Shown here: positions 7,139-14,630 of the stretch, in pieces | Position numbering within the stretch: the first letter of the stretch is position 1 | How the letters are laid out: each line of letters opens with the position of its first letter | Assembly (NCBI GenBank): GCA_004525355.1 | Contig: SPCK01000004.1 | Location: forward strand, 1-19,915 | Source of the DNA: Spirochaetales bacterium | Lineage (GTDB): Bacteria > Spirochaetota > Spirochaetia > Treponematales > UBA12059 | Reading direction: 5' to 3' | DNA length: 19,915 bases | Translations under genes and position numbers: made by a program | The notes under the pieces: generated by a model | Seen by the model: only the letters and a program-made list of their open reading frames with translations | What the model was told of the DNA's origin: nothing | Databases searched by the model: none

Positions 7139-8072
7139 GGCGTACTCCAGTGCGGCCATTCCGTATGGTCTTTCGGGCCAGCCCGACGAGGCCCTGGGGC
7201 ATGAACAGGATGACGAGGATGATGATGAAGCCATACACGATCAAGTGGCCATAGGGGATCTTGAGTTTCAGCCATTCGGAGGCGACGCCCAGGAGCACCG
7301 CGCCTGCCATCGGTCCGATCGTGCTGTGTATGCCCCCGAGCAGGGCCATGGCCAGCGGTAGCAGCGTAAAGTTGGCATCGAAGGCAGTGTCCGGGGTCGT
7401 GAACCCATAGGACTGCACCTGGATGGCGCCCATCATGCCCTGGAGCGTCGACGTGATGACGAACGCAATCAGCAGGTACTTGAAAATGTCGACGCCGCTG
7501 GACCGAGCGCTGGTTTCGTCGTTCCGTATCGCCGTCAGCGCCAGATGCATCTTGCTCTTCTCGAAATACCAGGACACACCGATAGTCATAAACAAACCCG
7601 CCATACAGAGCCAGAATAGCGCGGGCGCCGATCCTCCGAATATCGGTTCCGGGAGCACGACGCCCTCGGGACCGCCGGAAAAATCGTGCAGGTTATGGAT
7701 GACGATCTTGAATATTTCCATGAGCGCAAGGGTCGTTATGGAAAAATACATGGCCCGCAGCCTGAGTATGGCAAGTCCCAGGAGCATGGACATGACCGCC
7801 GCGAATGCGGAGGCAAACAAGATGCTCGTGAAGGGATCCATTCCGCCGCGAAGGACCGCGAGTGCGGAGGCGTAGGAGCCGAGCCCAAAGAGCCCCGCTA
7901 TGCCGAAGGATATCTGCCCAGATCGCAGGAGCATGTCCCAGCTTATGGCCAAGGCCATGTACGTCATGATGCTTCGTGCCACCGCGAGGGGATACGCGCC
8001 GAGGAAGGCGGGGAAGGCGACGACGACCGCTGTCGCGGCAGCCGCTGCCAGATACGAGCCTTTGAGCTTCAT
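7131..8072 (-). CDS. livM: Branched-chain amino acid-type ABC transporter permease LivM
   Basis: A 313-residue inner-membrane permease with many hydrophobic segments from residue 7 onward. It has the LivM-type central stretch IAGLFGLGSYASALA (about 58-72) and a C-terminal GGIHSTIGPMAGAVLLG loop, matching the EAA-like contact region for the ATPases. It should form the channel with LivH. Its start overlaps the livH stop by 4 bp and its stop overlaps the livG start by 8 bp. Length is normal for the family. Confidence 0.95.
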   Translation of the reverse strand: MKLKGSYLAAAAATAVVVAFPAFLGAYPLAVARSIMTYMALAISWDMLLRSGQISFGIAGLFGLGSYASALAVLRGGMDPFTSILFASAFAAVMSMLLGLAILRLRAMYFSITTLALMEIFKIVIHNLHDFSGGPEGVVLPEPIFGGSAPALFWLCMAGLFMTIGVSWYFEKSKMHLALTAIRNDETSARSSGVDIFKYLLIAFVITSTLQGMMGAIQVQSYGFTTPDTAFDANFTLLPLAMALLGGIHSTIGPMAGAVLLGVASEWLKLKIPYGHLIVYGFIIILVILFMPQGLVGLARKTIRNGRTGVRHE

Positions 8073-8992
8073 GCCTTCTTCCCCCTGATCGAGCGTCCGA
8101 GTATCACGGTGATGATCAGGACGAAGAATACGATATCGGCCCAGCCGCGCAGCCCGCGGAAGGCCTTGAGGAAATTCTCTGATATGCCGAGCAGGATGCT
8201 CGCGCCCAGTATACCGGGTATGTTGCCGATACCGGCCATGGCCACCAGACAGAAGCTCTTCATCGTGAAGGGGCTTCCCACGCCGGGGAATATCGACGAG
8301 CGCGTGATGAACAGGGCGCCCATCATGCCCACCAGGGCGCTGGCCAGCGCAAACACCAGCCCGTAGGTCCTGTCGACGTCGATGCCCACGATGGCGGCGC
8401 CCTTGGGGTTCTGCCCCACGGCGAGCGCGGCTTTGCCGGTCGTTGTGCGCGTCAGGAATATCCTGAGGCCCACGACCATCAGGATAGCCACCAGGACAAA
8501 CACGAAATTGAAGATGCCGAACGAGAGCTCCCCGATGTCGATGGACGCGGAGACGTACTCGAATGACAGCTTGCGCGTCTGCGAGGTGTAGATCAGGTTG
8601 ACGGCCTGCGTCATCGCGATGGCGATGCCGAAGGTCAGGATGAGCTGGTTAAGTTCCGGCGCCTTGAGCGCCTGCCGTATGGTCAGCCGGTAGATCACGA
8701 AGCCGAACAGCGCCGTGACCGCGGCGGTGGGCACCATGGCCACGAACGGATCCATGCCGGTCGCCGAGCAGAGCATGTAGGTCGCGTAGGACGCCAGCAT
8801 CATGAATTCGCCGTGTGCCAGGTTGACGATGTGTACTATGCCCAGGATCAGGCCCATCGGGATGGCGATGGAAGCGTAGAGTCCCGCCGCCTGGATTCCG
8901 TAGATGAGGACCGTCGGCTTCCAGACCGCGATCACCGCGACCGCCGCCAAAGATAGTCCGACGAGTACCGTCGCGTTCCGTTTGTTCGCCAT
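8069..8992 (-). CDS. livH: Branched-chain amino acid-type ABC transporter permease LivH
   Basis: A 307-residue membrane permease of the LivH type. It has the conserved early segment GIVHIVNLAHGEFMMLASYA (about 50-69) and the C-terminal AMAGIGNIPGILGASILLG coupling loop. Multiple hydrophobic helices span the whole length. It starts with ATG at 8992 preceded by an AAGGGA-type ribosome site. A strong stem-loop in the 77-bp gap to livK (9017-9043) separates it from the binding-protein gene. Confidence 0.95.
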   Translation of the reverse strand: MANKRNATVLVGLSLAAVAVIAVWKPTVLIYGIQAAGLYASIAIPMGLILGIVHIVNLAHGEFMMLASYATYMLCSATGMDPFVAMVPTAAVTALFGFVIYRLTIRQALKAPELNQLILTFGIAIAMTQAVNLIYTSQTRKLSFEYVSASIDIGELSFGIFNFVFVLVAILMVVGLRIFLTRTTTGKAALAVGQNPKGAAIVGIDVDRTYGLVFALASALVGMMGALFITRSSIFPGVGSPFTMKSFCLVAMAGIGNIPGILGASILLGISENFLKAFRGLRGWADIVFFVLIITVILGRSIRGKKA

Positions 8993-9016
8993 CTCATTCC
9001 CTTTGATGAAGATTAC

Positions 9017-9043
9017 GCCGCCGGCCCTCGATGGGCCGACGGC
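9017..9043 (-). promoter_or_regulatory. Intercistronic stem-loop between livK and livH
   Basis: Eleven-base arms (9017-9027 and 9033-9043) pair through GC-rich bases with one G-U wobble when read on the minus strand, around a 5-nt loop. There is no T-run after it, so it is not an ordinary terminator. Such structures downstream of binding-protein genes commonly stabilise or attenuate the message so that the binding protein is made in excess; that role is inferred here. Confidence 0.6.
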
Positions 9044-9069
9044 TACTGATCACGATCGCTTCGTCGCCC

Positions 9070-10299
9070 TTACCACGCGGGGAAGGGATAGACGGGCTTG
9101 GAGGTCGCAGACTCGAACGGCCAGATGACTTCCTGCCGGCCGTTCTGCCACTGCAGGATCTTCTGGTTGCGGATGCCTTGGTGCTTGATGATGTTCGCCG
9201 GCGAGAAGGTAATGGTCTGCCCAAGCGGAGACGCGTAGCTCGTGGCCTCGAGGGCCTTGATCAGGGCCGCGGTCTCGGTAGTACCGGCGCGCTTGATGGC
9301 GTCCGCGACGATATACACCGCGGAATACGACAGCGGGGCGAAATACGTGGCGGGCTCGACGCCGTACTTGGCGACGAAACCGGTATAGAACTTCTTGCTC
9401 GCGGGGCTAATGTCGTTGACCGCTGGGGCCCACATGCCGTAGAGCATCACGTTGTTGGCCAGCGGGGACTTGCCGAAATCGGCGGGCCATCCGGGGGGCG
9501 CCCCGAGGTAGATGCCGGGGTTAAACTTCATGGCCTTGGCCTGCTCGAGCATCGGAAGGGCGTCGGCGTCATAGCCGGCCCAGAGGAACAGGTCGGGCTT
9601 GTACTGCTTCGCAGCGTCGAGGACGGCCGCGTAATCGCCCCCGCCGAAGGCCGCGCTCTTGAAGGGCGCGCCGTCGAAGGTGTACGCGTTGCCGAACAGC
9701 ACCTTGGAGGAGTCGAAGGAAGCCTTGCCGAAAGCGCCTTCCTCGTAGGCCAGGAAAATTCGGCCGACCTTGATGGTGGGATACTTGGCCTGGATCGCGG
9801 CCCAGCCGTCGGCGTAGCTCTGTCCCTGGTTGTAGTCCCACGGATGCAGGTGGAAATACCAGTTGGCGTCGGCGCCGAGCGCCTCTTCAACCTTGTAGGA
9901 AGCGGCGCCGGTGGCCACGACGACCTTGCCGTATTTCTTCATCGCGGGAATCTGGCCCAGCGCGACGCCGGAGGCCATGCCTCCGATGATCACGTCGACC
10001 TGGTCCACCGTGACCAGCTTCTCGATCGCCGCGGCGCCCTTGTCGGCCTTCAGCTCGTCGTCGATGACGATCAGCTCGAGCTTGTGGCCGTTGATGCCGC
10101 CGGCCGCGTTGATCTCGTCGACGGCCTGCTGCGCTGCCATGCTGCCCTGCTTGCCGGTGATGTCGCCGAGCGGCCAGGTCGCGCCGATCTTGATCGTGGC
10201 CGGCGCGCTCCCCGCCGCGGCGGTGCCTTCCTTGTCTCCCATCGCGAATACCGAGACGGCCATCGTGATGAACACGAGGATCACTAACGCTTTCTTCAT
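9070..10299 (-). CDS. livK: Periplasmic substrate-binding protein, LivK/Peripl_BP_6 family
   Basis: A 409-residue ABC importer binding protein. Residues 1-19 (MKKALVILVFITMAVSVFA) form a secretion signal, and cleavage would leave MGDKEGTAAAG, a low-complexity linker without a lipobox Cys. The mature part starts KIGATWPLGDITGKQG (37-52) and has the DEINAAGGINGHKLELIVIDD pattern split across residues 61-81, diagnostic of leucine/amide-type receptors. It delivers ligand to LivHMGF. A strong AAGGAGG (10305-10311) precedes ATG 10299. The ligand is unknown; family members bind amino acids, amides, urea and aromatic or aliphatic acids. It is encoded between the dehydrogenase and the permeases, implying a shared substrate. 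Confidence 0.94.
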   Translation of the reverse strand: MKKALVILVFITMAVSVFAMGDKEGTAAAGSAPATIKIGATWPLGDITGKQGSMAAQQAVDEINAAGGINGHKLELIVIDDELKADKGAAAIEKLVTVDQVDVIIGGMASGVALGQIPAMKKYGKVVVATGAASYKVEEALGADANWYFHLHPWDYNQGQSYADGWAAIQAKYPTIKVGRIFLAYEEGAFGKASFDSSKVLFGNAYTFDGAPFKSAAFGGGDYAAVLDAAKQYKPDLFLWAGYDADALPMLEQAKAMKFNPGIYLGAPPGWPADFGKSPLANNVMLYGMWAPAVNDISPASKKFYTGFVAKYGVEPATYFAPLSYSAVYIVADAIKRAGTTETAALIKALEATSYASPLGQTITFSPANIIKHQGIRNQKILQWQNGRQEVIWPFESATSKPVYPFPAW

Positions 10300-10322
10300 C
10301 CTGTCCTCCTTGGAACCTGACG

Positions 10323-10363
10323 GACGCCAACGCGCCCGATTTTCTATGCGAAGGGTTGGCGCC
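10323..10363 (-). promoter_or_regulatory. Possible stem-loop upstream of livK
   Basis: In the 105-bp gap between the dehydrogenase stop and livK, GACGCCAAC (10323-10331) and GTTGGCGCC (10355-10363) pair over nine bases with one wobble, around a 23-nt loop. No T-run follows. It may be an mRNA processing or stability element; I see no convincing promoter in the gap. Confidence 0.35.
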
Positions 10364-10404
10364 GCAAAGGGCGACCGTCCCCGGAAACCTGGATCGACAC
10401 TTTC

Positions 10405-11145
10405 CTACAGCACCAGCCCGCCGTCTACCCGAAGCACCTGGCCGGTTATGAACTCGGCCTCGTCGCTGGAAAGGAACAGGACGGCGTTGGCGATGTCCCT
10501 GATCTCTGCGAGGCGGCCCAGCGGGGTCCTCGCGATAATCGGCTCTAGGACTTTCTCGGGGACGGACTCGATCATCGGCGTCCTGGTATAGCCGGGGGAG
10601 ACCGCATTCGCCCTGACCTTGGCTCCCTTGCGGGCGAACTCCTTGGCCCAACCCTTGGTCATGGCGACGACGCCGCCCTTGGTGGCCGCGTAGTTGCTCT
10701 GCCCGATATTGCCGTCCAGTCCCACGACGCTCGATATCGAGACGATAGACCCCGACCCGTTTTCCATCATCAAGGGCGCGATGTACTTGGTCATCAGGAA
10801 CGGCCCCTTGAGGTTGACCGCGATGACCGCGTCCCAGTCCGCCTCGCTCATCTTATGGATCAGCGCGTCCCTGGTTATACCGGCATTGTTGACCAGCACG
10901 TCGATGCGGCCGAATTCCGCCTTGGCCTTCTCCACGAAGGCTTCGATTGCCGCCGCGTCGGTCACATTGACGACGACGCCCCTGGCAGCAGGGCAGGTCC
11001 GCTCGAGTTCTGGGAAATCTGTGGCATTCATGTCCAGAGCGTATACCCTGGCGGCGCCTTCGGCGACGAAAGTCTCGACGATGCCCCTGCCGATGCCCTG
11101 GGCGCCGCCGGTAACGACGCAGACCTTGTCCTTCATCCTGTTCAT
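10405..11145 (-). CDS. Short-chain dehydrogenase/reductase, FabG-like, probably NAD-dependent
   Basis: A classical 246-residue SDR. The nucleotide-binding TGGAQGIG is at 12-19, NNAG at 86-89, and the catalytic tetrad is Asn111, Ser139, Tyr152 and Lys156 (YAATK). Asp38 at the end of the second strand (YALDMN) favours NAD(H) over NADP(H), which suits oxidation of a hydroxy acid or hydroxyacyl-CoA in a breakdown pathway rather than fatty acid synthesis. ATG 11145 has AAGGAG about 7 nt upstream. It lies 43 bp downstream of a KAS III-like gene and 105 bp upstream of livK. The automatic name would be 3-oxoacyl-ACP reductase; the neighbourhood argues for a catabolic substrate. Confidence 0.9.
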   Translation of the reverse strand: MNRMKDKVCVVTGGAQGIGRGIVETFVAEGAARVYALDMNATDFPELERTCPAARGVVVNVTDAAAIEAFVEKAKAEFGRIDVLVNNAGITRDALIHKMSEADWDAVIAVNLKGPFLMTKYIAPLMMENGSGSIVSISSVVGLDGNIGQSNYAATKGGVVAMTKGWAKEFARKGAKVRANAVSPGYTRTPMIESVPEKVLEPIIARTPLGRLAEIRDIANAVLFLSSDEAEFITGQVLRVDGGLVL

Positions 11146-11188
11146 TCATGCACTCCTTGATTCAGCGCCTTCAGCCGGCGCGTACCAT

Positions 11189-12205
11189 TCATTCCGCGTA
11201 CTCTCCCCAGCGCACGACGCTGGCCGCCCAGACGAAGCCCAACCCGGCCCCCACGAGGACGACCACATCGCCGTCCTTTACCAGGCCACGCTCAAGGCCA
11301 AGCTCGATGGACAGCACCTGGTCGTTCTGGCCGATGTGGCCGTACTCGTCCAGGTACACGGTCTGGTCGGCGCGCAGGCCCAGCTCAGCGAGCACAGCGT
11401 CATGCGCGCTGCGCTTTAAATGCAGGATGGCCAGGTAGTCGATATCCTTCCGGGAAAGCCCCCCGGACAGCTTCAGGGCTCTGTCTATAACGGAGTAAAA
11501 ATTGATCAGTGTCCTCTCGCCCAGCCTGGCTTTGAAGGCCGTCTCATCGATCACGATGAAGCGCGCCCTGTCCGCGTCGCCCTCGGCGGGAGGCCAAGCC
11601 CTGGATCCCAGGGTCGGCACCACGCAATCCAGGCTCAGCGATCCGTCTCCCTTGAAGGCCGATCCCAGAACAACGTTCCTGCCTGCGTTCTTGCCCAGCA
11701 CCAATGCCGATCCGCCTGATCCTATGTCCATCATGAAGCGCGTACTGGGTTCGGCCAGGTCTATCAGATCGTTGTTGCGATAGCCCGACACCAGAAGCAC
11801 CGTGGACAGGTCATCGTGCGTAAGCATCATCGACTTGGCGATGTCCAGCGCAGCCATCATGGAACCGCACATCGCCTCCATATCGAAGCTCCACGCGTCA
11901 TCGGCGCCGATTTCATTGGCCACGTACAATCCTGCCAGCCAGCAGGGGAAATCCTTGTGCTGGGCGCCACACCAGATGACCAAGTCGAGATCCTTGCCTT
12001 CCAGTCCGGCCCGTTCAAGCGCCGTACGCGCAGCCTTTACGCCCATCACGGCCGTGGTGTCCTCGGGACCGGCGACCGGTTTGCTCTTCACGCCGAATTT
12101 GAACGCGATCACATCCTCGGGTACGCCGGTAGCGGCCGCGAGGTCCACAGCGCTCATCCTGCCTTCAGGAAGGTAAACGCCGGTGCCAAGGATGCCTATA
12201 TGCAT
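11189..12205 (-). CDS. KAS III-like (FabH-family) thiolase-fold enzyme, first of two
   Basis: A 338-residue thiolase-fold protein of the beta-ketoacyl-ACP synthase III type. The nucleophile is Cys113 in DMEAMCGSMMAALDIA. The first active-site His is present (His262 in LAILHLKRS), but the usual Asn of the YGNTSAAS motif is replaced by His290 in DEYGHIGQNDQ. C-terminal VLVGAGLGFVWAASVV is family-like. This Cys-His-His layout differs from standard FabH and suggests another acyl transfer or C-C cleavage reaction using CoA thioesters. ATG 12205 is chosen because AAGGA sits 7 nt before it; in-frame starts at 12211 and 12238 lack such a site. It is the first gene of the leftward operon, and an operator copy lies at 12222-12237 in its leader. 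Confidence 0.87.
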   Translation of the reverse strand: MHIGILGTGVYLPEGRMSAVDLAAATGVPEDVIAFKFGVKSKPVAGPEDTTAVMGVKAARTALERAGLEGKDLDLVIWCGAQHKDFPCWLAGLYVANEIGADDAWSFDMEAMCGSMMAALDIAKSMMLTHDDLSTVLLVSGYRNNDLIDLAEPSTRFMMDIGSGGSALVLGKNAGRNVVLGSAFKGDGSLSLDCVVPTLGSRAWPPAEGDADRARFIVIDETAFKARLGERTLINFYSVIDRALKLSGGLSRKDIDYLAILHLKRSAHDAVLAELGLRADQTVYLDEYGHIGQNDQVLSIELGLERGLVKDGDVVVLVGAGLGFVWAASVVRWGEYAE

Positions 12206-12221
12206 GAACATGTCCTTATAT

Positions 12222-12237
12222 GGTGAATCATCTCTCA
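12222..12237. promoter_or_regulatory. Operator copy 1 (leftward promoter)
   Basis: GGTGAATCATCTCTCA matches the copy at 12394-12409 in 15 of 16 bases and in the same orientation. It covers the expected start (about 12234) of the leftward promoter, between the -10 box and the KAS III-like start codon. Probably bound by the tandem TetR regulator. Confidence 0.65.
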
Positions 12238-12240
12238 ATC

Positions 12241-12270
12241 ATTTAATGACCCATTTATTGAATACGTCAA
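12241..12270 (-). promoter_or_regulatory. Promoter of the leftward nine-gene operon
   Basis: On the minus strand TTGACG (12270-12265) is followed after 18 bp by TTAAAT (12246-12241). The -35 matches consensus at 5 of 6 bases and the -10 at 4 of 6. The expected start near 12234 lies inside operator copy 1, as expected for a repressed promoter. Confidence 0.55.
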
Positions 12271-12314
12271 GCAATTTTTATGCTTTTCCAATAACTATCT
12301 GCAGGTTTACCCAA

Positions 12315-12344
12315 ATATTGCCTCATTCCTTATAGATATTGCCT
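12315..12344. repeat. ATATTGCCT direct repeat, 21 bp apart
   Basis: The 9-mer ATATTGCCT occurs at 12315-12323 and 12336-12344, two helical turns apart, in the AT-rich centre of the divergent promoter region, upstream of both -35 boxes. The position suits an activator or a second regulator; no protein is assigned. Confidence 0.4.
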
Positions 12345-12354
12345 ATATTTTTAC

Positions 12355-12383
12355 TTGCGTTATCAAAATTCGAGGCATATACT
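12355..12383 (+). promoter_or_regulatory. Promoter of the rightward TetR-KAS-CoA transferase-thiolase operon
   Basis: TTGCGT (12355-12360), exactly 17 bp, then TATACT (12378-12383): a good sigma-70-type promoter. The expected start near 12390 directly precedes operator copy 2, so the regulator gene appears autoregulated together with its downstream enzymes. Confidence 0.65.
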
Positions 12384-12390
12384 CTTAAGT

Positions 12391-12409
12391 AGAGGTGATT
12401 CATCTCTCA
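12391..12409. promoter_or_regulatory. Operator copy 2 (rightward promoter)
   Basis: GGTGATTCATCTCTCA (12394-12409) repeats operator copy 1 with a single change. The 17 bases from 12391 form an imperfect palindrome, AGAG-G-TGA-T-TCA-T-CTCT, with 7 of 8 arm positions paired. It begins at the predicted transcription start of the rightward promoter. Confidence 0.65.
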
Positions 12410-12458
12410 TCCTTTCACTGTGACAAGGGTGCACCCAGAAGCAACCCAAGGAAATACC

Positions 12459-13607
12459 GTGAACACCACACCCGCGGACACCAATGGCAAGATCGTCGCA
12501 AGCGCCATATCGCTATTCTCGAAACGATGGTATTCATCCGTTTCCGTAGCCGAGATCTGCCGCGAGGCAGGCGTGTCCAACGGAATCTTCTATAGATATT
12601 TCCTGAACAAGGAATCCCTCATACGACACATCCTGGAGGACGTGATCACCCGCATCGGCATCGCCCTTGAAGGCGTACAGGGCAAGACCAGCGTCGAGCG
12701 ACTGGGTACCATGGCGAGCATTCTCGTCGCTTTCGCCGCGGAACAGAAGGAACGCGTGATAGTATTCAGGGAAGGCCAGTATCGCTTCTTCGAATTCGAG
12801 CATCGCTTGGCCGAGCTGTATCGGCGCACTCTGTCGAAGGCACTGGGCCGGAGCGTCGGCATGCCAGAGTACCTGTTCGCTATCGGCGGCATACGTTTCG
12901 CCGGGGTTCGGTCAGCCCTCTATGGGTCCCACATATCGCTCCCGGCGCTCGGCGATATGCTTGCCAACGGTATCTTTCCCGGCCTTGCCTGGGATTCTGA
13001 AAAAGTTTTCGGCATAACCGTGACGCCGCCGCCCTTATCGCTTGAAGAGAATGCCAGGGAACGGCTGTTGCGCTCCGGCAAACGACTCTTCGGCGAGCGC
13101 GGCTTCCATGAAGTGAACATTCACGAGATCACGGACGCCGCTGACCTGTCCGTAGGCTCGTTCTACAAGTACTTCCCCGGCAAGGAAGCGTTCTACTCCG
13201 AGCTGATCGACGTCGCCGGCAGGCAGGTCAGGCACTTCATCACGGCCAACCTGAGCTCCGGCTTGAACCGGCTCGAGCGCGAGATGCAGGGCATCTACCT
13301 GTTCGGGATCTTTCTGTCAATCGACCGCTGGTGTTACAACATCGTACGTGAGGGCGAGTTCGTGGTTCCCGACAAGGCACGCGAATATTACGCGGCTTTC
13401 GAGCGGGGCTATCTCAAGCTGGGCACCGACGGACTCAACGCGGCCAAACTGGAATCGGATCCGGATCACGAAAGCACCGCCCTGCAGTTCCTGTTGGGCA
13501 TTTCCCATTATTATGGCATTGAACTGCTCTTCGACGGTTTCGGGCGAGGCTCGCGGGCCGTCGTGGAAGGGATCGGCACCTATCTCTCCAGAGGATTGCA
13601 GGAGTGA
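12459..13607 (+). CDS. Tandem TetR-family regulator (two TetR units in one chain)
   Basis: A 382-residue protein made of two TetR-like halves. The first helix-turn-helix spans about residues 10-60 (VAEICREAGVSNGIFYRYFLNKESL) and the second about 198-250 (IHEITDAADLSVGSFYKYFPGKEAF), quoted here in part; each is followed by a helical ligand-binding region. A normal TetR protein is about 190-220 residues and binds DNA as a dimer, so this chain may act as a built-in dimer. GTG 12459 is taken as the start because AAGGA (12448-12452) lies 6 nt upstream; the frame stays open to a GTG at 12420 without such a site. It probably represses both divergent operons through the two operator copies and responds to the pathway substrate or an acyl-CoA. 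Its stop is 2 nt before the next gene. Confidence 0.88.
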   Translation: MNTTPADTNGKIVASAISLFSKRWYSSVSVAEICREAGVSNGIFYRYFLNKESLIRHILEDVITRIGIALEGVQGKTSVERLGTMASILVAFAAEQKERVIVFREGQYRFFEFEHRLAELYRRTLSKALGRSVGMPEYLFAIGGIRFAGVRSALYGSHISLPALGDMLANGIFPGLAWDSEKVFGITVTPPPLSLEENARERLLRSGKRLFGERGFHEVNIHEITDAADLSVGSFYKYFPGKEAFYSELIDVAGRQVRHFITANLSSGLNRLEREMQGIYLFGIFLSIDRWCYNIVREGEFVVPDKAREYYAAFERGYLKLGTDGLNAAKLESDPDHESTALQFLLGISHYYGIELLFDGFGRGSRAVVEGIGTYLSRGLQE

Positions 13608-13609
13608 CC

Positions 13610-14620
13610 ATGGCAAAGGCGAAAATCCTGGGAACGGGAGTATACGCCCCCGGTTCACCCATAGACAACCGGGAACTCATGGCGATGACGGGCGTCCAGT
13701 TCGACGCGGAAAAGCTGGAGTCCAGGATCGGCATCACGGCCAGGCATGTAGCCCGCCTGCGTGGCATCAACGAGAGTACCGCTGACTTCGCGGAAAAGGC
13801 CGCCAGGGTGGCGCTCGCGGACGCAGAAGTGGACCCGATGGATCTTGACTTGGTCGTCGTTGGTACCGATACGCCGGAATACATCAGCCCGGCCACGGCT
13901 ATTCTCATACAAGGCCGTTTGCAGGGCGGCCAGCGGGATACCGGCGCTTTCGATGTCGGAGCGTCCTGCGCGAGCTTCGTAACGGCGTTCGATGCGGCAG
14001 CGAAAATGATGGCTGGCGACCCTGGACTGAGGCACGCGGTCGTAATCGGCGTCTACAACATGCCCGCCTACATCAGGCCCGACGACGCATTCGGCTGGTC
14101 GATCTTTGCCGACGGCGCGGGCGCGGTTGTGCTCGGCCGGGTCCCCGACGATGACCCCTCGGGCTATATCGCCGGCAAGCTGGTTGCCGACGGCACGCAA
14201 TGGGATTACGTGGGCGTCTACGCGGGAGGTACGCGCAAACCCGTTACACGAGAACTGCTGGACGCCGGCGCCTATGGTCTCGAGCTGCTGCAGCGGCTCC
14301 CTGGCGATCGCAATGTCAAGCTGTGGCCGCCGATCGTGCGGGCGCTCTGCCTGAAAGGCGGCGTTCCGCTGGAGACGGTATCCTGTTTCGTGTTCACCCA
14401 GATAAACAAGAGCGTCATCAACGAGGTCATGGACATCCTGGGACGCCCGAGAGCCCTGGCGCCCACAGTGATGGATCGTTATGGGTATACCGGCTCCGGC
14501 TGCGTTCCCATTGCCTTCCATCACGCGGTCAAGGACGGCCTGCTGAGCCGAGGCGACCCGGTCGTTTTCTGCGCCAGCGGAGCCGGATTCGCGGTTGGCG
14601 CCAATCTATTCACGTATTGA
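13610..14620 (+). CDS. KAS III-like (FabH-family) enzyme, second of two, altered catalytic triad
   Basis: A 336-residue thiolase-fold protein. Cys120 in FDVGASCASFVTAFDAA is the expected nucleophile. The HQAN motif of FabH reads TQIN (263-266), so the catalytic His is Thr263. The YGNTSAAS motif reads YGYTGSGCVP, so the Asn is Tyr293. With both decarboxylation residues gone, ordinary condensation with malonyl-ACP is unlikely, and acyl transfer or thiolysis through Cys120 is more likely. It shares overall layout with the enzyme at 11189-12205 but is clearly diverged from it, so the two may form a heteromer or act in sequence. AGGAG lies 5 nt upstream of ATG 13610, overlapping the end of the regulator gene. 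The next gene starts 10 bp downstream. Confidence 0.87.
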   Translation: MAKAKILGTGVYAPGSPIDNRELMAMTGVQFDAEKLESRIGITARHVARLRGINESTADFAEKAARVALADAEVDPMDLDLVVVGTDTPEYISPATAILIQGRLQGGQRDTGAFDVGASCASFVTAFDAAAKMMAGDPGLRHAVVIGVYNMPAYIRPDDAFGWSIFADGAGAVVLGRVPDDDPSGYIAGKLVADGTQWDYVGVYAGGTRKPVTRELLDAGAYGLELLQRLPGDRNVKLWPPIVRALCLKGGVPLETVSCFVFTQINKSVINEVMDILGRPRALAPTVMDRYGYTGSGCVPIAFHHAVKDGLLSRGDPVVFCASGAGFAVGANLFTY

Positions 14621-14630
14621 AGGAGTTACC

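Noticed and set aside
7139..7234. The Ser-rich N-terminal extension of livG
   Set aside because: It lies inside the livM coding region and is not part of the family; the ATG at 7138 overlaps the livM stop in the usual coupled manner.
9031..10287. A 418-codon plus-strand frame covering almost all of livK
   Set aside because: Complete overlap with a well-recognised binding protein, a Gly/Val/Leu/Arg-biased product and no start signal indicate a mirror frame.
10405..14620. Fatty acid biosynthesis cluster (fabG plus two fabH)
   Set aside because: There is no acyl carrier protein, malonyl transferase or fabF, the SDR has an NAD-type Asp38, the KAS III-like active sites are altered, and the genes share operators with an importer, a CoA-transferase and a thiolase.
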